Of a DNA stretch of 42,106 bases, positions 35,584-42,106 are shown piece by piece. Both the position numbers and the translations under genes were made by a program. The notes under the pieces are model-generated. The model did no database searches. It was not told the origin of the DNA and saw nothing but the letters and a program-made list of their open reading frames with translations. The first letter of the stretch is position 1; each line of letters starts with the position of its first letter. This DNA comes from Bacteroides caecigallinarum (GTDB taxonomy: Bacteria; Bacteroidota; Bacteroidia; Bacteroidales; Bacteroidaceae), in the NCBI RefSeq assembly GCF_021530995.1, contig NZ_JADYTF010000017.1:1-42106 (forward strand), in the 5' to 3' direction.

Positions 35584-35621
35584 ATGTATATGATGTATAT
35601 CATGTATATTATATATATTTG
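35584..35621 (+). promoter_or_regulatory. Toxin-antitoxin promoter with three 9-bp repeats
   Basis: ATGTATAT plus one base is repeated head to tail at 35584, 35593 and 35602, directly before the -7 box TATATTTG (35614-35621). Short tandem sites at the promoter fit autoregulation by a ribbon-helix-helix antitoxin. Binding is inferred. Confidence 0.6.
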
Positions 35622-35637
35622 CAGAAAATATATGATT

Positions 35638-35952
35638 ATGGTAACAGTTGCTTTACAAAAGAAAAGAAAGAATATAGACTTACCTGTAGAAACATTACAG
35701 AAACTTTCCATAATGGCTGCATCACAAGGAAAAAGCCTAAAGGCATATATTGAGAATATTCTTGTAGCAAAAGCCGATACATTACAATTAGAGGTACAGA
35801 ATCCCAGCCCGAGTGATGATGAATTTTTCTCCTATCCTGAAAATCTGAATGAAACGGTTGAAAGAGTAAATGAGTATAAGAGGGGAAAAACAAAATCAAA
35901 GGTGGTACTGAAATCTGTTGATGATATAAATAATTTCATAAATAACCTTTGA
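35638..35952 (+). CDS. Probable antitoxin, ribbon-helix-helix type
   Basis: It has 104 aa from ATG 35638; ATG 35632 adds two residues. The frame continues upstream to a TTG inside the fructokinase terminator, which is not a credible start because the promoter lies between. The N-terminal VALQKKRKNIDLPVETLQKL, followed by SIMAASQGKSLKAYIENIL, looks like a strand-helix-helix CopG/Arc-type DNA-binding fold. The C-terminal half (ENLNETVERVNEYKRGKTKS and a DDINNFINNL end) is charged and probably wraps the toxin. It stops two bases before the toxin ATG, so they are cotranscribed. It is not the Phd/YefM fold usual for YoeB partners. Identity as antitoxin rests on pairing and fold. Confidence 0.75.
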   Translation: MVTVALQKKRKNIDLPVETLQKLSIMAASQGKSLKAYIENILVAKADTLQLEVQNPSPSDDEFFSYPENLNETVERVNEYKRGKTKSKVVLKSVDDINNFINNL

Positions 35953-35954
35953 TA

Positions 35955-36230
35955 ATGTATATCGTTGAAATCAGTGATAGGGCTGCAGATGATATAGCCT
36001 TATTAAAGAAAAGTGGAAATACTTCAGCTATAACTAAAATCCGAAAACTTCTTGTTGAGCTGCAAGAACATCCTACATCAGGCACAGGTCAGATTGAGGC
36101 CTTGAAAGGAAATCTTTCCGGTTTTTGGAGCAGAAGAATTGATAAATACAATCGTTTGATTTATACCATTGAAGAAGAAATTGTTACTGTTGTGGTAGTT
36201 TCCGCAAAAGGTCATTATGGTATGAAATAG
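35955..36230 (+). CDS. YoeB/RelE-family mRNA interferase toxin
   Basis: It has 91 aa from ATG 35955; an in-frame TTG two codons earlier overlaps the antitoxin stop. The family cuts mRNA at the ribosome A site. The sequence IEALKGNLSGFWSRRIDKYNRLIY closely follows the Txe/YoeB pattern (EPLKGNLSGxWSRRIDxEHRLVY). Glu48, Arg67, His87 and Tyr88 stand where the E. coli YoeB catalytic Glu, Arg, His and Tyr stand, so it looks active. It starts MYIVEISDRAADDIALLKKS. It directly follows the antitoxin gene and converges on the hybrid regulator, with a hairpin between. Confidence in family is high. Confidence 0.9.
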   Translation: MYIVEISDRAADDIALLKKSGNTSAITKIRKLLVELQEHPTSGTGQIEALKGNLSGFWSRRIDKYNRLIYTIEEEIVTVVVVSAKGHYGMK

Positions 36231-36236
36231 AATTTA

Positions 36237-36266
36237 ATTGACGAACTGATTAGTCAGCTCGTCAAT
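36237..36266. terminator. Hairpin between toxin and hybrid regulator genes
   Basis: ATTGACGAACTGA (36237-36249) pairs with TCAGCTCGTCAAT (36254-36266) around a 4-base loop with one mismatch (a G-U pair in the minus transcript). T runs are not directly adjacent. It may serve both convergent genes. Its TTGACGA core is the same as in the terminator at 35519-35559. Confidence 0.5.
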
Positions 36267-36277
36267 AAAAAATATTA

Positions 36278-39034
36278 TTATTTTTTCTTTAATACATCCG
36301 TAGGATTCTCCCCAAAGAACTCTTTATAGCATTTTGTGAAGTATGATGGCGATGAAAATCCCACTTCGTATGCTATTTCCGATATACTTTTTTCGCTTGA
36401 AGTCTTTATTATAGCATTTGCCTTGTTAAGCCTTGCTATCCTTAACAACTCGTTAGGTGTATATCCTGTCAATGCTTTAGCCTTTCTGTACAGCTGAACG
36501 CGGCTGAATCCTATCTGTTCTCCCATTTCCTCTACACTGAAATCAGTATTACCGATATTTTCTTCAATCAAGTGGCGCAGCTTTTCCACAAAACCTTTGT
36601 CTGCATCTGCCAGAGGAGTAGCATTGGTCAATGTCTTGTCTCCGAAGAAATCCTTAAGCCTTTTGCGGTTATCTATAAGATTATGTAGTCTGGCCATCAG
36701 AAGTTCAGAACTGAATGGCTTGGAGATGTATGAGTCCGCACCACATTCATATCCTTTTATCTTCTGTTCGTCCATTGAGTATGCCGTGAGCATCATTACA
36801 GGAATGTGTGATGTGCGTGGCTCAGCCTTCAGACGGCGACAACATTCCATACCGTCCATTACCGGCATCATCACATCGCAGATTATTATGTCTGGCACTC
36901 CGGCAATAGCAAGTTTCAATCCTTCTTCGCCATTACCAGCTTCCATTACAGAATATTCACCCTCCAGTAACGATTTCACGTAGTCCCTGACATCCTGATT
37001 GTCGTCAATAACAAGCACTATTCCTTTCGATACATCTTTCTTGCCTGCATTATTATTTTCTGCCTTAAGACTTTCCTGATCTGCCATGACTACGGCACCT
37101 TCTTTAAGGTTGTTAAGCAGAGCTTTACGATCAACACTTCCCGTTACGGTTCCATCCTGTTTTACAGGAATACAGATAGTGAATACAGTACCACTACCTT
37201 CAGTGCTTTCCACATTAATCTCGCCATGATGCATTTCGACAAATGCTTTAACAAGTGCAAGACCTATTCCAGAACCGGCATGATGTACGTCTATCTGGTA
37301 GAAACTCTCGAAAATGTGTTTTACGTGTTCTGCAGGCATACCTGCGCCTGTGTCAGTAAATCTCATTGTAATCTTATCATCAGTTCCCCTGCGTAAGCAG
37401 ATGCTTATATAGCCATTTTCCGGTGTAAATTTGAAAGCATTCGACAACAGGTTATAAGTTATTCTTTCCATCATCTCCGCGTCAGCTATAATGTTATAAT
37501 CGCCTTCTTCAGCTTTGAATCTGAACGTGATGTGTTTTCTGTAGCTTAATGTGCGAAATGCCTCAGCCCATTCTTTCATATAATCCACTATGTTGAATTC
37601 TGAAAGATGCATTTCCAGTTTTCCGTTTTCAAATTTGCGGAAGTCCATTATTTGGTTTATAAGTCTGAGAAGAACGGTAACGTTCTTGTTTATGATGTTG
37701 AGCAGGAATTTTTCATCTTCTTTTATATTCTTGCTTTCCATAAGTCGCTTCACGGGATCGGCTATCAGTGTGAGAGGCGTGCGGAAATCGTGCGACACAT
37801 TCGTAAAGAAAGACAGCTTGGCTTTGGTAGCCTCTTCCAGCTTTTTTGAAAGGTCAATAAGCTTATCCCTTTGTTCCTCCAATTGCTGTTTCTGCCCGGC
37901 CAGTTCGGCATTAAGCCTTATTTTGGTCCAATATGCCCTGACTACAAAGAATAGCAATACTGTAAGCAGAATGGCTATTACTATACATGCATACAGAAAC
38001 ATCTTTTGTGATGAATATCTTATAAGGTAAGTATCAAGTTTTTCATTTAGTATTTTAATCTTGCCGTCCAAAGTCTTTATATGCGCCGTCTGCATCTGCA
38101 TAATCCTGGCGTTTCCGGCGTTTACAAGTGCTGACGACAACAGATTTTCCCTTTCAAATTGTTTTTTCTCCAAAATGTTCATAGCCACCTGAATAGCTTT
38201 GTCCCCACCTGTAGGATATATAAATGTAGCGTCAAGAATTTTGTCTGTCACCAGCTCAACCCCAAGTTTTTCGCCAGCCAGAGCGTCCACTCCAACAAAC
38301 AACATTTCTTTTTCACGTCCTTTCTTTCTGGCTGCTTCGTAGGCACCGGCAGCCATCGGGTCATTTTGTGCAAATACCAGATCGATATCTTTGTATATTG
38401 AAAGAATTGAATCAAACTTGTTTTCTGCATTTGTTTTCAGCCATGCGGCGTCAGCCGTAGCAATTATCTCGATAGAAGGAAAATTCTTCAGAACATCGTT
38501 CATCCCTTTGTGCCTTTCCAGGGCTGGAGTGGAGCCTTTTAGTCCGGTCAGTTCAACTATTCTGCCTTTTCCGTTAAGTCTGTTAGCTATGTATGTTCCT
38601 ACCTGTTCTCCCATCAGATAATTATCACCTCCCACAAATGCCGTATATTTGTCGGAAGCTATTTTCCTATCCACCAATACTACAGGAATACCACCTTTGT
38701 AAGCCTTTTCCACTACAGGGGTAATGGCTTTTGCTTCGTTGGGTGATACAATAAGCAGATCAACTCCTTCTGAAATGAATTCTTCTATATCTTCTATCTG
38801 TTCTTTGCTATTGTCTTTTACAGTCTTTATTTCAATTTTCAGATTAGGGTAGAAGAGTGCTTCACGCTTTAACTCATCGTTCATTCTGTTTCTCCATTCA
38901 TCATCGCTACATTGCGATACACCGATAATGAAATCATGTTCGGATTTAGAACATGATGAAATAAATAATAACAGAAAAAACGAAAGGGTTATACAGACAT
39001 TGCCTGCGATATGTTTGATTCTGCTGTGTTTCAT
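36278..39034 (-). CDS. Hybrid two-component regulator with periplasmic sugar-binding sensor
   Basis: It joins sensor kinase and response regulator in one 918-aa inner-membrane protein. A signal segment (11-28) ends in LLFISSC, a possible lipobox (Cys28). Residues about 34-310 are a type I periplasmic-binding-protein sensor (IIGVSQCSDDEWRNR, LLIVSPNEA, VVLVDRKI). A membrane helix spans about 346-367. HisKA has His415 in FFTNVSHDFRTPL, the ATPase domain shows NLLSNAFKFTPENG, DTGAGMP and GSGIGLALVKAF, the receiver has Asp720 in IICDVMMPVMDG, and the last 100 residues are an AraC-type helix-turn-helix pair (SVEEMGEQIGFSRVQLYRKAK). BT1754, the fructose sensor of the levan locus, has this same layout. 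It probably activates both fructan promoters. Confidence 0.93.
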   Translation of the reverse strand: MKHSRIKHIAGNVCITLSFFLLLFISSCSKSEHDFIIGVSQCSDDEWRNRMNDELKREALFYPNLKIEIKTVKDNSKEQIEDIEEFISEGVDLLIVSPNEAKAITPVVEKAYKGGIPVVLVDRKIASDKYTAFVGGDNYLMGEQVGTYIANRLNGKGRIVELTGLKGSTPALERHKGMNDVLKNFPSIEIIATADAAWLKTNAENKFDSILSIYKDIDLVFAQNDPMAAGAYEAARKKGREKEMLFVGVDALAGEKLGVELVTDKILDATFIYPTGGDKAIQVAMNILEKKQFERENLLSSALVNAGNARIMQMQTAHIKTLDGKIKILNEKLDTYLIRYSSQKMFLYACIVIAILLTVLLFFVVRAYWTKIRLNAELAGQKQQLEEQRDKLIDLSKKLEEATKAKLSFFTNVSHDFRTPLTLIADPVKRLMESKNIKEDEKFLLNIINKNVTVLLRLINQIMDFRKFENGKLEMHLSEFNIVDYMKEWAEAFRTLSYRKHITFRFKAEEGDYNIIADAEMMERITYNLLSNAFKFTPENGYISICLRRGTDDKITMRFTDTGAGMPAEHVKHIFESFYQIDVHHAGSGIGLALVKAFVEMHHGEINVESTEGSGTVFTICIPVKQDGTVTGSVDRKALLNNLKEGAVVMADQESLKAENNNAGKKDVSKGIVLVIDDNQDVRDYVKSLLEGEYSVMEAGNGEEGLKLAIAGVPDIIICDVMMPVMDGMECCRRLKAEPRTSHIPVMMLTAYSMDEQKIKGYECGADSYISKPFSSELLMARLHNLIDNRKRLKDFFGDKTLTNATPLADADKGFVEKLRHLIEENIGNTDFSVEEMGEQIGFSRVQLYRKAKALTGYTPNELLRIARLNKANAIIKTSSEKSISEIAYEVGFSSPSYFTKCYKEFFGENPTDVLKKK

Positions 39035-39079
39035 CTTATTGGGTTAGGTATATTGGTATTTATTCTACTGTCTATTATG

Positions 39080-39111
39080 CAAAAGTAATCAATAAATACA
39101 ATATTTACAAA
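39080..39111 (-). promoter_or_regulatory. Promoter of the hybrid regulator
   Basis: On the minus strand TTTG (complement of 39108-39111) is followed after 20 bases by TACTTTTG (complement of 39080-39087). This is a complete -33/-7 pair, unlike the two fructan promoters, so basal constitutive expression of the sensor is expected. Confidence 0.6.
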
Positions 39112-39155
39112 TGTCGTATAGGGGGCTGTATCTCTTCTATAGGTGAGTAAAAATA

Positions 39156-39224
39156 ACGCTTAGTGAACATGTATGATTTTCAAAACTACATTCAAGCAGT
39201 ATGCATACAATGTTTGCTAAGCGT
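39156..39224. terminator. Imperfect inverted repeat, probable terminator of the Rpn-like gene
   Basis: ACGCTTAG (39156-39163) pairs with CTAAGCGT (39217-39224). The inner segments AACAT/ATGTT and GTATG/CATAC also pair, with two mismatches and one bulged base. On the minus strand the hairpin is followed by TTATTTTTAC, so it can terminate the gene ending at 39261. A small mobile-repeat relic is an alternative. Confidence 0.5.
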
Positions 39225-39260
39225 AAATACAATGTGAGATACAATATCTATTTCACTTTT

Positions 39261-40340
39261 TTATACATATTCCGAGAGTTTATTAATTCCGATATTCAGT
39301 TCTTTAGCAATATCTTCATCGGATAGCCCTTGTTTCCTTAAGAGGCTTATCATATTTCCTAGCATTTTATTTTTAGAAATTAGTTCTTGGCTCTTGCTCT
39401 CAAGTTCTTGGCTCTTGCTCTCAAGTTCTTGGCTCTTGCTCTCAAGTTCTTGGCTCTTGCTTTCAAGTTCTTGGCTCTTGCTTTCAAGTTCTTGGCTCTT
39501 GCTTTCAAGTTCTTGGCTCTTGCTTTCAAGTTCCTGGCTTTTGCTCTCAAGTTCCTTGTTCTTAAGCTCCAGCTCCTTATTCTTCATCATTATCGTAGTA
39601 TCACGTGATTCTATTTCCGAAAGAATTTCATCCTCTACATCCATATCCCTTCTTACATCCGGTTCGACAGCTGCCTTTATCAGCCTGTCAACCACAAGCT
39701 GTTCCTCTATTTCCAGTCCTCTTTCATCTATTTCCATGATATGTTCATTATCCTTAAGACGATAAGTTTGGTCGAAAACCTGAAGTAATCTTTCAAGCCT
39801 GTTCCTAACCTTCCCCTTCAAATACGGTATTTGAATTATTATACTGTCGTGTGTAAGGCTCTCTATAAACGGGTCAGGAACACCGTTCTCTATCGGGTTT
39901 GAATTATAGTCCAGATACTTTCTGCGTACATACACCACAGGCTCCTGCAGATCTCCCAACTTATGCCCCAGAATATAAATCGACACTATAGGAAGACCAT
40001 AACCTTTAGGGTTTACATCCTTGTCCGGTACATTCTTTTTATCAATGTACTGGCTTCCCAAATACTGCCTGAAACGCAATGTCTCAGTCACCAGCCACGT
40101 CTTTTGCAATTCTATCAGAATAAGCTGCTGCGTGCCGTCTTCATTCTTTATTGTGGCGGCAAAGTCAATTCTCATCATCGAGATTTTCCTTTGTGTCACA
40201 CCCGTATATTCATGAGGACGCATTTCAAGATGTATGATTTCCTTCTGAAGCAAAGCGGAAAGCATAATCTTTGCCACCCTGTCATCCTCCATCATATATT
40301 TGAACACCGAATCATATATAGGATTTGCTATCAGTACCAT
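39261..40340 (-). CDS. Rpn-family PD-(D/E)XK nuclease/transposase-like protein with coiled-coil repeats
   Basis: It has 359 aa. The N-terminal domain (about 1-150) has the Rpn/PD-(D/E)XK pattern: NPIYDSVFKYMMEDDRVA, then Asp59 in MRIDFAATI and Glu77-Leu-Gln79-Lys80 in LILIELQKTW, the likely catalytic set. Rpn proteins are DNA endonucleases that promote recombination. Residues about 250-320 are charged heptads, with ESKSQEL eight times, predicted as a coiled coil. A C-terminal segment (LRKQGLSDEDIAKELNIGINKL) looks like a small helical recognition unit. AAGGAG stands just before the ATG, a rare strong Shine-Dalgarno for this genome. It is not part of a complete insertion sequence. Its cellular role is unknown. 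Confidence 0.85.
   Translation of the reverse strand: MVLIANPIYDSVFKYMMEDDRVAKIMLSALLQKEIIHLEMRPHEYTGVTQRKISMMRIDFAATIKNEDGTQQLILIELQKTWLVTETLRFRQYLGSQYIDKKNVPDKDVNPKGYGLPIVSIYILGHKLGDLQEPVVYVRRKYLDYNSNPIENGVPDPFIESLTHDSIIIQIPYLKGKVRNRLERLLQVFDQTYRLKDNEHIMEIDERGLEIEEQLVVDRLIKAAVEPDVRRDMDVEDEILSEIESRDTTIMMKNKELELKNKELESKSQELESKSQELESKSQELESKSQELESKSQELESKSQELESKSQELESKSQELISKNKMLGNMISLLRKQGLSDEDIAKELNIGINKLSEYV
39389..39556 (-). repeat. Eight 21-bp tandem repeats inside the Rpn-like gene
   Basis: Units begin at 39389, 39410, 39431, 39452, 39473, 39494, 39515 and 39536 (plus-strand GGCTCTTGCTCTCAAGTTCT type). Each codes for one heptad, Glu-Leu-Glu-Ser-Lys-Ser-Gln in rotation. Units differ by one to three bases. 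Gain or loss of units stays in frame, so the coiled-coil length can vary between strains. Confidence 0.92.
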
Positions 40341-40522
40341 AAGTAACTCCTTTCTTTATATTTGAGACTGCGTAAAGATACACTTTTTTCGTGAAAACAC
40401 AAAACCGTAAAAATACCAATGTCAAAAAGAAACTTCTATTGTTACAAACCGGTTTTGACAATAAATTAGGAGCCGTGGAGGATAAGTGAATTGATAAAAG
40501 GAACGCGAAACTTTACTATGCA
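40341..40522. other. Spacer between the two nuclease-like genes
   Basis: The right-hand gene ends at 40523 and the Rpn-like gene starts at 40340. The spacer holds an 8-bp inverted repeat, TGTCAAAA (40420-40427) and TTTTGACA (40453-40460), with no clear T tail. A weak -7-like box precedes the Rpn-like gene. No gene is supported. Confidence 0.4.
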
Positions 40523-42088
40523 TTACTCAAACTTCCAGTCAGAAATTGTACCTGTCTCTGAAGAAAAACTTGCTCCTATTTTGAAAATTTTACGTCCATC
40601 CAAAATATATTCACGAGCATAACCTTTATTTTCAATCTGCTCAATGGCCTCAACTGCCGTACCGTCAAGTTTAAATTCAAATATATATATGTACTTCGGA
40701 GTTTCTACTATACAATCTACTCGCCCTTGGCTCTGTTGTTTTTCAGTATAAACTGTATAAACACTTATCAGTTTCATAATAAGATAAAAGGTATAGTGAA
40801 AATATCTCTCCTTTTCCCTTTCATTATCTTTTCTTCTCATGGAATAAGGAATGCTCGAAAGAAACGAAGTGAACAATGGTTCCAACTTCTCTATATCCCC
40901 GGCGCGCATAGCATCAAGAACGTCAAAAACCCATCCTGTAATTCTTTCACCTGGTTGAAGATAAGAAGTTGCAATCATAGTAATAAAACCATTTTTAACT
41001 TCATTGTTCGGGAAGTCTAAAAGGAAGCGGTTCCCAAACTCTTCATATCCTTTTATCGTAAGGTATCCACTCTGGTAAATCATTGGCAAAGGCATTTCCA
41101 CATCAGCCTTATAATCAATAAATTCTTCCTGACGATAATACTTTCCAGTTAATTCATTTATATTTTCATTAAAATGGTTCATTAATCTGATTAGATACGT
41201 AGGCGTTCCTGTCTTGAACCAGTAGTCTTCTATGCTTTTACTATCAAGAGCATTCAACAGGCTGAAAGGATTATAGATGTCTGTCATCTTCTTGCTGAAA
41301 TGATAGCCGTCATATTGCCTTTTCATTTCTGCAAGCATAAAATTATAATCACAGTTATATATTTCTGCCATCTCTTCAACTGGCTCCTGAAAATATGTTT
41401 CAAGTTCTTTTTGTGTAATGCCACACAATGTTTCGTATCTGGCATCCATACTGATATCCTTAGGCTGGTTGAATCCACTGAATACACTTACCTGAGAGAA
41501 TTTGGTAACACCTGTAAGAAGCACAAACTGAAGATGCGAATCTGCACCTTTGAATACAGAATAGAAAGCTTTTAGTATATTCCGATGACGGTCTTCAAGG
41601 AATGCATCAACGTCAAGGACATCAAGAATCGGTTTGTCATACTCGTCTATGAGGACAACGGAACGTAATCCTGTTTGCTCATGAGCGGCACGAAGTACTT
41701 CTACAAAACGGTCACCTATTCCAAGCAAACCACTTCTGTCAGGTAATCCATACTTAAGCTCCCACTCGGTAACATAAAAATTAAGCTTCTGTTCTAAAGT
41801 TTCTTTCTCAGTAAAATTTGTACTGTTGAAGTCCACATGGAATACAGGATAAACATTCCAGTCCTTTTCCAACGAAGCAATCTTAAGCCCATTGAAAAGC
41901 TCTTTTCTTCCCAGGTAGTAATTCTTAAGAGTAGATACAAGAAGACTTTTGCCGAATCTCCTTGGGCGACTCAGAAAATATATTTTTCCTTCATGTACCA
42001 GATTAAAAATCAAATCAGTCTTATCCACATAAACATAACCGTCTTCGATAATCTGTTCAAAACTCTGTATTCCTATAGGATATTTCAT
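40523..42088 (-). CDS. AAA-ATPase-like protein with C-terminal PD-(D/E)XK nuclease domain
   Basis: It has 521 aa and belongs to the Bacteroidetes family of AAA-ATPase-like/PD-(D/E)XK fusions (often named DUF1703), often present in many copies. The N-terminus reads MKYPIGIQSFEQIIEDGYVYVDKT. The Walker A-like RPRRFGKSLL (41-50, Lys47) and Walker B-like VVLIDEYDKPI (Asp148, Glu149) are clear. The C-terminal nuclease has Asp458 in GRVDCIV, Glu471 and Lys473 in IFEFKLDG, and Gln484 near AIEQIENKGY. The motif layout suggests ATP-driven nuclease action, but the function is not established. The gene starts 18 bases from the window edge, so its promoter lies outside. A role in mobile-element or phage defence is possible but unproven. 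Confidence 0.85.
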   Translation of the reverse strand: MKYPIGIQSFEQIIEDGYVYVDKTDLIFNLVHEGKIYFLSRPRRFGKSLLVSTLKNYYLGRKELFNGLKIASLEKDWNVYPVFHVDFNSTNFTEKETLEQKLNFYVTEWELKYGLPDRSGLLGIGDRFVEVLRAAHEQTGLRSVVLIDEYDKPILDVLDVDAFLEDRHRNILKAFYSVFKGADSHLQFVLLTGVTKFSQVSVFSGFNQPKDISMDARYETLCGITQKELETYFQEPVEEMAEIYNCDYNFMLAEMKRQYDGYHFSKKMTDIYNPFSLLNALDSKSIEDYWFKTGTPTYLIRLMNHFNENINELTGKYYRQEEFIDYKADVEMPLPMIYQSGYLTIKGYEEFGNRFLLDFPNNEVKNGFITMIATSYLQPGERITGWVFDVLDAMRAGDIEKLEPLFTSFLSSIPYSMRRKDNEREKERYFHYTFYLIMKLISVYTVYTEKQQSQGRVDCIVETPKYIYIFEFKLDGTAVEAIEQIENKGYAREYILDGRKIFKIGASFSSETGTISDWKFE

Positions 42089-42106
42089 AAGCCTAATACT
42101 TTATCG

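Noticed and set aside
39394-39765. Plus-strand open frame rich in Leu-Ser repeats
   Set aside because: It is the antisense reading of the 21-bp heptad repeats of the Rpn-like gene, with no promoter or family signature.
40420-40460. Terminator after the AAA-ATPase/nuclease gene
   Set aside because: The TGTCAAAA/TTTTGACA stem is AT-rich with a long loop and no T run in the minus direction; listed only as spacer content.
39261-42088. A complete insertion sequence at the right end
   Set aside because: Rpn-like and AAA/nuclease proteins are related to transposase-like families, but no flanking terminal repeats or target duplications bound either gene.

Overview
The window looks like a Bacteroidales chromosome, most likely Bacteroidaceae (Bacteroides or Phocaeicola). 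The evidence is TAnnTTTG-type -7 promoter boxes, sparse Shine-Dalgarno sequences, SusC/SusD pairs, a hybrid two-component regulator, and a DapL- plus Ddh-type lysine pathway. No rRNA, tRNA, CRISPR array or complete insertion sequence was seen. Species was not determined. Comparisons with named Bacteroides thetaiotaomicron genes are from memory, not from alignment.

Positions 1-14.7 kb are housekeeping. On the minus strand lie lgt (lipoprotein lipidation), ddh (meso-diaminopimelate dehydrogenase) and glmS (glucosamine-6-phosphate synthesis). On the plus strand lie ruvA and the run gltB-gltD-asnB-dapF-dapL, which covers ammonia assimilation, asparagine synthesis and lysine/peptidoglycan precursors. 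A hairpin terminator follows dapL.

Positions 14.9-35.5 kb are a fructan polysaccharide utilisation locus in two transcription units. Unit 1 is susC, susD, a surface lipoprotein, an endo-levanase-like GH32 lipoprotein, two more GH32 enzymes, an MFS sugar permease and a PfkB fructokinase. It matches the known B. thetaiotaomicron levan locus (BT1757-BT1765). Unit 2 is a SusD-less TonB-receptor-like outer-membrane protein, a fourth GH32, and second copies of the permease and the fructokinase. Both units start with the same 58-bp dyad-symmetric element, placed the same distance from the -7 box. The expected flow is capture and cutting of fructan at the surface, import by SusC or the second receptor, periplasmic trimming by GH32 enzymes to fructose, uptake by the permeases and phosphorylation by the fructokinases.

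Positions 35.6-36.2 kb hold a small toxin-antitoxin pair, with a ribbon-helix-helix-like antitoxin and a YoeB-like toxin, lying between two hairpins that share a core. From 36.3 to 39.0 kb (minus) is a hybrid two-component regulator with a periplasmic sugar-binding sensor, the likely fructose sensor for both units. Positions 39.3-42.1 kb (minus) hold two PD-(D/E)XK-type proteins. One is Rpn-like and carries eight 21-bp repeats; the other is an AAA-ATPase/nuclease fusion.

The strongest lead is the second, SusD-less fructan import unit under the shared operator, together with a duplicated permease/kinase pair whose proteins are nearly identical although the DNA has drifted.
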